From NCBI GenBank assembly GCA_021234535.1, contig CM037832.1, forward strand, positions 2,959,359-3,023,358: a stretch of DNA of 64,000 nucleotides, read 5' to 3'. The translations under genes were made by a program, and so were the position numbers. Numbering within the stretch: the stretch's first letter is position 1; every line of letters begins with the position of its first letter. The stretch is from Stichopus chloronotus (Eukaryota; Echinodermata; Holothuroidea; Aspidochirotida; Stichopodidae). Shown one piece after another: positions 51,326 to 61,900 of the stretch. The notes under the pieces were generated by a model, which saw nothing but the letters and a program-made list of their open reading frames with translations, ran no database searches and had not been told where the DNA came from.

Positions 51326-54300
51326 TCAAATCTTCCAATCATCTTTTTGTAAACTCAGGAGTGGGTCCTTCATTCTATCAAATTCATATACACTTCTCTT
51401 TTCTGCAAAAGTCTCTTCTAATCCTGTTTTTTCTTCCGGTTCCTTTTCAAACAGCTTCATCCGTTCATCTTCGTCCCAGTATGATGTACTGTCACATCTC
51501 CTGCCAGTTATTGGGTCTCTCACGTTTCCTACGCTGTATATGATTTTTTCAATTTTGTGGGTGATGAAAGCTGTCCTTTTAGCTTCTAATTCCTTAACAA
51601 GGACGATGTCTCCAACTTTTGTAACTTTCTTGGGATCAAAAGCAAACACTTTTGATTTGTTTGGAAAATACTGCAAGAATAAAAGAAAACAATTTATGTG
51701 AAAATGTCTTATATCTTTATTGAAAGAAGAAAAGCAAAAACACAGAAAGCAAGCTAAAAAGTATTCTATGATTGACTAAAACTACACTAGATGTTTAATA
51801 CAGTATTTGGTCAAGATTCTTTTACCATTTAAAAGTGCCAAGCATTTTACAAGTAATTCTATAGTGAGCCTTTCAGGTTGTTTGCACACTAATTCTCATT
51901 GCGTGATGCCTGGCACTCTGGACATTAATAATTTCCTAATAATTTGAAAAGGTCTACCAACTTTCAGCATCCTAGTTAAATATGGTGTTATACAGCAGGG
52001 TTTGCACTAAGGAATTGAGCCTGGGAGGGAAATCCCTCTCTAAAAAGAAATTTTGGGAGGGATTTTCAAAATCAAGGAGGAAGTTGTCACTTGGTAAAAC
52101 TTTTATTGCAATTTACTGTGTGTATTTATAATTGTAGCTACAACCTCAGCGGTGGAAAGTGAGCGAGATTCCCTGCATAAGATGTTCCTTTGTGTGGGAT
52201 TCAGGAGACAAATCCGGGATTCACGTAATACCGCGCCTTAGCGCAAACACCGTTAAACACTACTTGACAGATATTGGATGACAAAATGTGAAACATACAT
52301 GTGTAGTAGAACATGAGAGAGCAAATGAAGAGAAAGTAACAATTATACCCACTTCATAGGCTTATCAAATACTGTAGTCCTCACAAAATACACATAATGT
52401 GCTAAAATAATGTCTCAAGAAGACTTTTTAGGCATGATAGAACATGACGTGATATCCAGATATACCATAATGGTTACATAGGGTATGTTCCTCTCGAGAA
52501 GGCAAAAACATGTATGATATCATGTGAGGCTTGGCTGAGCTTAAACAGCAGCAAATCTATATTGATCCTTCACATACGAAAGAACCAGAATTCAAGAACA
52601 CAATGTGGTTTCATTGATGCAGTCAAGGCTAGCTGCTCACAGCCAGTAATAGTGCACACAAAAAAGGAAATGAGTTATGATAAAAACATATACCTAACAT
52701 AACACATAAACATTACTTCTGTTCATGCTACCGAAGACAGGGTTCTTACAGTATATTTATGTGGTCCATCAACACACTCAGAAGACACTCTGTCCATGCG
52801 TCTATGTTGACATTATTATTCATAAGGTTTTAACAGTTTGCCCCCTGCTGACTTCAATTGATCTTTAACCCAAACTAAAGCAACAAGTTTATTTTTACTA
52901 AAAGTGGACATTCAACAAATAATATTAAAATAAGGTTTAAAATGTGCCAACTGGCAACAAAGTGCTCATGGTGCTTTGCGAAACAAGAAAATAACAAGAG
53001 CCCAAGGGCACTCTGGTTCCTTGCACAGATGGAGAGCATATAATGTTAATTATGACATAAAAGGGAGCATATTGCATTATTTTGTACAATAACCTATATG
53101 GTCCATTTCTGATCATGAACTCTCACTTTTGTAACATAAAATCTGTAGAGAGAAACATATTTCATGCTTCTATAAAATGGCCCATTTCAGACATTAGACC
53201 CCAAACATGACAAACATGCACCCACATGGAACCACTTCCATAGCACTAATGTGACCAACCATCAACAGTGTTACATACAATCTGTAAGAGAAGAAGTATT
53301 TTGTATGATTTCACAACAGCCTAGGGGCACTATGGTTCCTTGTACGTGAAATATACATACTGTAAAATGATATGCCTGAGTTCATAAATATCAAAGAAGC
53401 CATTTCAATTAATGCAATGAATTGAAGATGTTGATTTCTGCAATATACAGCAATATCCCATTCATTTTACAAAACACATACAGCTGTGCATTTCTCATTT
53501 CAAGAAGGGGCTCTGCAAATTGCAATATGGCTTATCCCATCTATACCCCTCTAAAGTCCAATAAACTGAAAGTATGCCCTGGGGGGAACTACTGGGGTCT
53601 AGTTTAAACTGGTAAGAACACCAACTGACTTATTTTCTTTCATTGCTACCTGCCCACCTTACTAATTGAAAACTTACATGAATGCACACATTAGCACTCA
53701 GGCACGAGCAGGTAAACTGATCCAGCCAGAACTTGTCTGGTGTGACCACCTACAGTAGTGCAAACAACACTGCTTCTTTTTCATTTGATCAAGAAATTGC
53801 TAACTCAAGCAGTACTTTCATGATGCACTGGAGGGGGACTGATGGTACATATGAGCATCCATAGCTTTCAGACTTTTGCCCCCAGTTCCCCAGATGACCT
53901 TTGACCTACACCAAAAACAACAGAACACACCTTCTCAATATGGCAAACCTACATGCTAAGTTAGACTTTCATCGGACTTTCCCCTGTTGAGTTAGAGCAT
54001 ACCCAAGCAAAACAAACTTTTGCCCCCAGTTCCCCTAGATGACCTTTGACCTCCACCAAAAACGATAGGGTACACATTCTCAATATGGCAAACCTACCTG
54101 CCGTTTGACTTTCATCGGACTTTCCTCTAATGAGTTACAGCGTACCCAAGCAAAACAGACTTTTGCCCCCAGTTCTCCCAGATGACCTTTGACCTCCACC
54201 AAAAACATTAGGACACACCTTCTCACTATGGCAAACCTACATACCAAGTTTGACTTTCATCGGACTTTCCCCTATTGAGTTAGAGCGTACCTAAGCAAGT

Positions 54301-57300
54301 GTCACAGATGCACACACACACACACATACACACACACACACACACGCCAACCTGACTGCATAGGTTCCTTTGCTACGCAAGGAACCAAAAAGCAATTACT
54401 GGGGAACATGTTCATCAAAATATAGCTGAGACGCACATCGGTTCAAGTTTTATACAAGGTGTTCACAGTTTGGCTTCTAACCTTAAATGACCTTTCACAA
54501 AAGGGGTAAGGTTCTTGCACACAGGGTGTTTCATTAACATTTACAGTATAATGCTAATTAAGTGTAAAGTTTTCCAAGTCAAGAAAAAAAAAACACAGAA
54601 AATTAGAAACAAAAACAGAAATTCACAGTACACAGATAGCTTTCAGTTCTCAGTTCACACCTACTCAAAAATTCCAGCTGCATCAATGCAACAGGGGCAT
54701 ACTTCATTTCCGTATCACACTGTGTCAGACTCGTTAATGCCCCCTCATCCATTGCCCAGGTTCACTGAGAAAACAAATCTAGCTACACTCATGGCTGCTC
54801 ACTCCAAGTCTCGTGATCTCCCGCAAACAATCACTGTGACTCCCCTGTCCCCTGTGCGATAAAAAAAGTGTGAGACAAAGATATGTTCATCCCCAACCAG
54901 TTTGGAAAGCCAAAATTTTCTTGTACGCTTCACGCCAACTGATGGGGCGCTCTGCTTGTTATACATGTCACACGACCTATACATACAGTACCAAAAATGA
55001 GAGCAATTCAAGCTTGTGCACTGGAACATACAGTAGAGACTTACCTGTAATTGAACTTGAGATATTGTATTTACAATTTTTTCGCATTTTGATCTCAGCT
55101 GATACTGCCTTTCCCCAAACAATTGTGCTTTTTACTCAATATGGTGCATATAGGCCTATACATATACCAAGTGTGGAATTAGTCCAAACTTACCTTCTGG
55201 AGATATCATGTTTAAAAATTGCAAGCAGAGAGTCATAAACACACATGCCAACATGATTACAAAGGTTATGTTTTTCATCAAATAAGAAAAAAACAGACCA
55301 AAGTCTAACTAGGCTAGTTGGAGACAGTATCAGTACCGATACTTTTCCCCGGTACTGCGAAGTATTCAAAAATGGTGGTACTCACACAAACAGATTCTGC
55401 CGCCGGTACTGCGAATATCGGTACTGCGAATACCAGTACTGACTTGGGATACCACCCAACCCTCCTACAAGGTATACCAGAAATATCATTAATTTGTAAT
55501 GTTTACCTTCTCTTTCCTGAGAAATACCACTAGACCTGAAGCAAAGGTTTTCAAGATTGAACCAAGACTGTAATTTTTAATAAGTGATTGTCTATATTAT
55601 ATGTTCTCCAAATTTTTTGCTCTCATGTTTGTGGTTGGGTTGGGCAACAATACAGAAAAGAAATTCCCAAGACTAGGCCTTCATTCACACATGATTTGCA
55701 TTACAGTGGGTGTATCACTACTATTTTAATACTAATACTAGCAGCGTACAGTAAGTTAACAACATCAGCTGAGACCATGAGTCTTGGGATGAAATAAAGT
55801 GAAAGGTAACTGCAGAATACCACGGACAATTTTGGAAGAATGCTTTCTTAAAATTGTGGAGTCACAGTGGAATGATCTTTTTTGTTGCTGTCAGTGCATA
55901 TTATAACAAAACTGTTCGTAATGTAACAGATCAGATTATGACATAATGTTACAGTACGTGTTATGTTTCGCTACAAAGTTGTTTGAGGAAAAAGAGACCA
56001 AGGTAGAACAGTAGCATGTTGTGCTCATTGTAGCCATAGCACGCCATATTTACTCCCCCCTCTTCTTCTTGCACAAGCATATACATATCACTCCAAGGTG
56101 AGTCAATGTGGGGTGCATATAATTTATATAAAGTGCAGTAAGTGCATGTGTAACAGTACTTGAGAAGAAGTTCCATCATCTTTAGCTGGATGAGGAAGAC
56201 TGTGTCCCAAGCGAAGGCATGGTCATGGTGCCATGCAAGCACGGATACAGAGGGGGGGGGGGGCAGGGGTGACACCCCCTCTTAAGAAAAAATATAAAAA
56301 ATATATAGTAAAAAATAGAATCAGACCTAAATCACACATTTGGTGTGACATTTCCCGAGCATTACGTATGGTGAGGAATGCAAAGACCTCCGTTCAATAG
56401 AAACTGAATCATCTTTGAAGCAACTGGATGCTTATTTAAATGTCAAAATTCTGTGTTTACACATACCTTTGATTTTAGTGCTGGAGATAGGCCTATCTGG
56501 CGGACTTGAGGCGAAAAATGGGTTTTAAATGTAAATAACTAAAGTTAGTTTCAAACGTATGCCAGACTGTCTTACATGGCACTAACGTAACACCAATCAG
56601 TCCAACCGCCAGGGGTATTCAGTAACTTATGATGGTGGTGAGGCCTACCTGTATGTTGACTTCAAAGTAAAGTTGTGGACCACAAATTATTTTTCAATTG
56701 AGGACTTCTAATATTCATAAAACTAGCTTAAATATCACAATTTATGGCAAGTCAGACCAAGGAGACATGTATATAACTACAACAACCTCAAAATACATAC
56801 CAGCAGAATTATTTGTGGCAAACTAGCCAATATCGATTGAGGAGGCAGAACGTGACCAGCCTGCCACTGTGTCAAATAATCACATTCATTCACTTGAATG
56901 TCTGTCATCGTAAAACCATGGAGATTACAAATGTTAAAACCATCAGAAATTATCTCAACTGCTTAAAGACAACTGTCACTGCGTCTCTCATCATGCATTT
57001 CTTTTGCTTCTGCTGTTATAGGCTGATACTTATATAGTTGGGGAGTAATTACTACTTTCTTGCCCGACTTTAAGGGGCAGAATTATCCCAGCAAACCTCC
57101 AACTTTCTTGTCACTGCACCTCCCCCACTTCCCACTTGTTCACTCCCTAGTGAACGTGAACACTATGATATCAGCGGGTGTATGACATTCATGGGTGAGG
57201 TGGGGATTGGATAGTCTTCAACTTTTGAGCCTCATTCAGGCTAAGTAGGTGGTATTCAGAAAATATTTGTGGGAAATGTCAGGTCAGTCTAGAAAAAATC

Positions 57301-58427
57301 GTTTCTTCAATTGATCATTTCTTCTCAACTCTTGGGGCATTTTAAACTAATTTTATATGTCCAAATTGTTTCACACTCCGAGAGTCCCCAGAGGACCCCA
57401 TGCGGTTATACTCGCACTTTGCACTCATGGTGCACCTCTGGTGCACTTCATTTGCCCCGACCTTTCAGCAGTTGCTGCATCTGCCCTTTGGTGCCATGGT
57501 GAGAAAAACACATGATTATGATGTCATGTTACAATTAATGAATATAGAACTTTGATCATTTTAGCTTGATGAGGAAGACCATGTTCCAAGCACAGGCACA
57601 GTCGCAGTGCCACGGTGAGGAAAGACACAAGATTATGACGTCATGTTACAGTAAATGGATAGCTTGGTGAGGAGGACCATGGCCCAAGTGGAGGGTAGGT
57701 CACAGTGCCACGGAGACAAAAAACACATGATTATCTCGACATGTTACAATAAATGAATAAAGAACTTCAATCATTTTAGCTTGAAATCGAAGACCATGAC
57801 CCAAGCAGAGGCACAGTCGCTGTATGACAGTACTGTAAGTCTTCACAGTCGCAGAACAGTAAAGACACGTGGCTTTGACGTCATGTGAACTAATGAACAC
57901 AATATTGACCACATGTACTCAAAGGTCTTTGCAAGTGATGCAACAGCAACATGACTATGTCACTTCCACATATTTTATTATGAGACCTTGTGGGAAGGGG
58001 AGGTATGTTCGCAGTGCCATGGTGAGTCTAGTCTCCTTGCACTTAATGTCAATTGTTCGTATGTTGATCGACAGTGACAGTGCCTCCAGTTTCACGGTGG
58101 AAAGCATTTGGGCCGTTGTATTCTGCAGTTGTAGCGAATTGAAGAGTAAGATTAAAAACTCATCAACTAGCAATTTAAATTCAAAATAACTAAGGCCTAT
58201 AGCCTAGACCCACAGGCGTAGCAAGGCATTATACAGGACAGGTGTGAATGAAATTACTATAGTCTAGCCTTAGGCCCCAAGCTGGCTACAGCCCAATAAT
58301 AGTAAGGACAAACCTGCATCACATACTCGTCTAGCACCAATCTTGTGATTTGAACTTTTGCAGCATCCTTTAATTTGGATTGAACGACCTGCCCTAGAAG
58401 AATTTTAGACGTATGACTTGCTGCCAT
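51326..58427 (-). CDS. MRPS17: Mitochondrial small ribosomal subunit protein uS17m, complete (two exons)
   Basis: This is a nuclear-encoded protein of the mitochondrial small ribosomal subunit that binds rRNA through an S17-type OB fold. Exon 1 is 58314-58427 (ATG at 58425-58427; MAASHTSKILLGQVV, then KVQITRLVLDEYVMQ); exon 2 is 51326-51670 (YFPNKSKVFAFDPK, VTKVGDIVLVKELEAKR, IIYSVGNVRDPITGRRC). They join in phase 0 to 152 residues, a little longer than the roughly 130 of the human protein because of a charged C-terminal extension (DEDERMKLFEKEPEEK onwards). The donor is CAG/GTTTGT and the acceptor CTTGCAG. The 6.6-kb intron carries a hAT-like miniature element, a tandem repeat array and a minisatellite. 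The gene is divergent from NOB1 with 571 bp between start codons. No separate mitochondrial targeting peptide is obvious, as is usual for this protein. Confidence 0.95.
51996..52252 (+). mobile_element. hAT-like miniature element, copy 2
   Basis: Left terminus CAGGGTTTGCACTAAGG; right terminus, read as reverse complement, CGGTGTTTGCGCTAAGG. These match at 15 of 17 positions. The flanking 8-mers TTATACAG (51988-51995) and TTAAACAC (52253-52260) agree at 6 of 8 positions, and both fit nTnnnnAn. At 257 bp with no frame it is non-autonomous. It lies inside the MRPS17 intron. Confidence 0.8.
53100..53400 (+). repeat. Copy of the 140-bp repeat family also seen near 3.2-4.3 kb
   Basis: Shared words include AAATGGCCCATTT-like, CCACATGGAACC, ACCATCAACA-TGT-TACA and TCTGTA-GAGAAGAAG, matching the array at 3700-4310. 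The similarity is by eye and approximate. Confidence 0.55.
53871..54300 (+). repeat. Tandem repeat, three units of about 144 bp, each with an exact TGACCTTTGACC
   Basis: Units begin at about 53871, 54014 and 54158 with (G/A)ACTTTTGCCCCCAGTT. Each contains TGACCTTTGACC (53895-53906, 54040-54051, 54183-54194), then CACCAAAAAC, TATGGCAAACCTAC and TTTGACTTTCATCGGACTTT. The motif is a consensus-like DR1 site (GGTCAAAGGTCA on the other strand). Units are more alike than those at 2.1 kb or 22.7 kb, so this array is younger or better preserved. It lies in the MRPS17 intron. Confidence 0.88.
54307..54386. repeat. (CA)n microsatellite followed by an 8-bp hairpin
   Basis: A CA run at about 54309-54344 is followed at 54363-54386 by GGTTCCTT and AAGGAACC arms around an eight-base loop. 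The same order (tandem units, CA tract, TTCCTTG hairpin) ends the related array at 23170-23229. Confidence 0.85.
55325..55455. repeat. GGTACTGCGAA-type short repeats
   Basis: GGTACTGCGAA occurs three times (about 55352, 55405 and 55422) among GTATCAGTACCGATAC and AATACCAGTACTG words. The GGTAC-rich make-up resembles the subterminal zones of the 31.3-33.6 kb transposon, so it may be a terminal fragment of a related element. No boundary was identified. Confidence 0.5.
56252..56263. repeat. Poly-G tract, 12 G
   Basis: A run of 12 G followed by CAGGGG. It is one of seven C or G runs of nine or more in this AT-rich window. Confidence 0.95.
57492..57910. repeat. Degenerate minisatellite, about 100-118 bp units, with CRE-like sites
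   Basis: Units begin at about 57492, 57607 and 57704 with GTGCCA(T/C)GG, followed by ACACA-GATTAT, then GA(T/C)GTCATGTTACA (the third unit has CTCGACATGTTACA), then AATGAATA and TTTTAGCTTGA-GA. A fourth, more divergent unit runs to about 57910. TGACGTCA-type cores occur at about 57636 and 57877. A related fragment lies near 56160-56235. It is in the MRPS17 intron, a few hundred bases downstream of MRPS17 exon 1. Confidence 0.75.
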
Positions 58428-58998
58428 TTTTTACCGTATTATAGCTCTTCTTTCATCTGATTGTTTTCTGGTTTTAGTCAATTAAATTTTCTCCCATCGG
58501 TGGAGCCTATAGTTGCCTCAATTGAGTGCATGCACATAGGTATGCTTAATGTGCTAAACAACACATCCTGTGTTGTGCACCATTACGTAATACCGTATCG
58601 AAACTTTGAGAAAACTAACCTAATCAAGCGTCAGTATAACGTTAATTTTGCTCATATCATTCAAATATTCTAAGAAGCTATGAAATCTCTTAAAATTCTA
58701 GTAAAATAAATATTAATCAAATATGCTTGGATTAATGTATTTTATTATTTTTTAAAAGAAATTATAAGGGAGACATACTTTTCACCAGATGATGCACCTC
58801 GCTACTACGTGCACATGGGTTTCGTCGATCCTCCGATCCACTGGTTGGCATCAATACTAAACTGTACTTCTGTACGAAACCTACGTACGGTCGATCCCTA
58901 GTAACACTAATACTGAGTTGGTAACGTACTTTCAAATCGTCCGTGCCGGATACTGGATAGCTTGCTCTACTTAACTTCTGTTTAATTTTTGGCTGAAA
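58428..58998. promoter_or_regulatory. Bidirectional promoter region between MRPS17 and NOB1
   Basis: The two start codons face away from each other with 571 bp between them, which must contain both 5' UTRs and core promoters. CpG-containing words cluster at about 58798-58960 (for example TACGTACGGTCGATC). No TATA box near either start was assigned. A shared promoter is inference from spacing. Confidence 0.6.
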
Positions 58999-61900
58999 AT
59001 GGAACGGGAAAAGGCAGACTTTGTGGTCGTCGATGCGATAGCCTTTTTCAAAAATGTTCAGCTACAGGTATATTTTCAGTTGAATGCCCCAAAAACATTG
59101 TCTAGGCCTAAGTCATTTTTTTTCGTAAACATACTGTAGTGGAACCTAAACTGGCTAAAATTACTTGGGAGTTCACACAAAATGTAATTCCCTTTGAGAA
59201 CGATGCATATGCTACATTGCTATACTTGAAAAAGTTCTTAGTCAGATGGCCTCACTGTCTGACTGTACTGTACTCTCTAGTCTTTTATCATTGCTTGATT
59301 GTAAGGATTTTAAGGATCACCAGACTGTCTGACGAGGAATCCCTTTTTCGCTGGATTCCCAGTAGAATTGAAGAGAAGCGCTTGCTAATAACTTATTTGA
59401 AAATGAATCACTGGGAATCCATTTTATCCTGGATTCCTAGTCCCAGTCGAAGTGACTGCCTGACGAGGAATCCATTTTTCGCTGGATTCTCAGTCAAATT
59501 GAAGAGAAGCGCTTGCTTACAAATAACTCATTTGAGAAAGAAGCTGTGGGAATCCATTTTAGCCTGGATTTTTAGTCCCAGTCACAGTGACCGCCTGACG
59601 AGGAATCCATTTTTCGCCGGATTCCCAGTGGAGTTTAAGCGTCAGCGGTTTAACTAGGCAGGCTACTGCACTACGACTGATTTGAGTTTGACTGTGACTA
59701 GGAATCCAGATGCGCGGTGGAAATCATTGCGGCGGGGTATTCTATAGTTGTACCAGTTTTTGGAAGTGGGAAAGGGTCAAAGTGAGACCATATCAGTGGT
59801 AATGGACTTAAAGGCCAAGTGACATGCATCTAGAAAAGAGCCAGCTTCATTCAATTGGAATTGTGGTTAAATCTATTGTCACTTTTGAGATATGGGGTTT
59901 TTACAGTTTGATGCAGATGCAAAATATATGATGTAGTGTGCTACACATTGTCAGTATTTCTTTTGTTAGGCTTTTATATTTTATCTCTCAGTTCCTAAGT
60001 TACTGAGTTTCACATTGGTAAGTGATGTCAATATTTTTAAGGAGGACAATACATTCCTCCAAAGTAACATCCTCAGTTCACATAAAATTGTCAATTCTCC
60101 TTGAAATAAAGGTTAAGCAAACAAAGAAAAACAAGACAGATCAGTTGAGTACCTCCCTGGATGTTACAAATTTACATATTTGGCCTAGATGTTGATTCAT
60201 GATGCAATTGTAAATGAAAAATTTGTTTGTAAAATGGTCAATGTGTGATGGATTTTCATGAAAATAGTGGCTTTTTTCAATGTTTTTAATGCTTAATTCT
60301 ATCAGTACTCCAAAATGGGTTTTTCATGTCCCACGTACTTCAATGGATTTTTTAAAAAACTGTTGTCCCCTCTGTTATTTCTTTATAGATGTACTGCATG
60401 GTTGTGTAAGGTGATACTAACTTAATTCCTGTTAGCGTTGATCAAGTTAAGTTAGCATTTTGTGTTATCTTATGTTTTGTGTTTCCTTACCATTGTCCAC
60501 TTATTTTACCTTTTTTTTTGGTTAACCTTCCTTTGTTTGGTAGAACTTTGCCAAGAATGTTGTTACGGTGCGTTCTGTGGTGAATGAAATCAGAGATTCC
60601 AAGACACGTCAGCGATTGGCTGTGCTACCGTACGAGCTTTGCTTTAGGGAACCATCTGCAGAAAGCATCCAGTTTGGTTAGTGTTCAGTTTACCTTGTAT
60701 GAGTTCTTTGTATGATGCATAACCAAATATGTTTATTCAGCATCACTTTAAGGATAAACACTTGCCGATGTCAAGCAATTTTTTTTAAGAACAACAAAAC
60801 TTTTGCATTATTTGGTATCAGTGATCTTATGTCAGCAGTACTTATGTAGTTGCAAGAAGTAAATGTTCTTTTTTGATGTTATTCATGCACAATAGTGCAA
60901 AACATGATTTATACACTATTACTACACCACATAACTCCCTCCGGCCCCCCCCCCCCCCAAGAAAAAATGTGTACAATTATGATAAAATCTTGCTTTTCTA
61001 TGTGTGACCTTTCAACCTTCAGTGTCTGACTTTGCGAGGAAAACTGGAGAGTATGGTAGTTTGTCACCAGTGGACATTCAAGTAATGGCTTTGGCCCATC
61101 AAATGACAAAAGAACAAATGGGAGTAGCTCACTTAAAGAAAATCCCTGAGAAAAAAGTAAGTTGTCAGTCCTATTGCCAATGTTTGCTGTAGCAGGAATT
61201 TTTTGCTCTCTTTAGAGGTTTGCATGGGACATCATAATTAGCAACTGTTGTTACGCGACCACATTGGAGGGGATGAGTTTTTCGTGTTACTAGGCCTGCG
61301 TGTTACCACTAGTATCAGGCCGTACTGTGTCAGTAACACTTGTATGGTGGTCACTATGATATTTTCATATTTTTCATCGTATAAGTGGTCATACAGTAGG
61401 TCCTTAACTGCATAGCTGTAGGCTGTGCGAATCTGAGAGGCAAGAAGCCCTGGCTGACGTTCCACCTCATTTCCTACAAATGAGGAAAGAAGCAGTAAAA
61501 AGCAGCAGTGCATTACCATACGGTACGGCGAGGCATGCACGTACACAAGCACGTTGTTTAGGTTTCCGTCCAATAAGGCGTTTCCATGGCGAATGTGATG
61601 TCACTGCAAAACCTCTACCGACAGATTTGCAAAATGACAGGATGATGACTTGATGAGTAATCAGCATAGGTTACTATAAGAAATTCAATGGGTCGATATA
61701 CTCGAAGAAAAATTTGGCCCGCTCAAAATTTCAGTTTCATGAAACTGTGCATGGGTAGGTCTTGCATTATTGATCACTCTGCATCAACTCTACAGTCAAA
61801 ATGTTTTGTACATTTTTACCCATCGGTGTGTCAAATTGACAAGTCAGTGTGTCAAAATTGCATCATAGTGACATTAATAGCCGAAGTACTGGTCATACCT

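Noticed and set aside
51231..51701. 156-codon plus-strand frame.
   Set aside because: It is the antisense shadow of MRPS17 exon 2.
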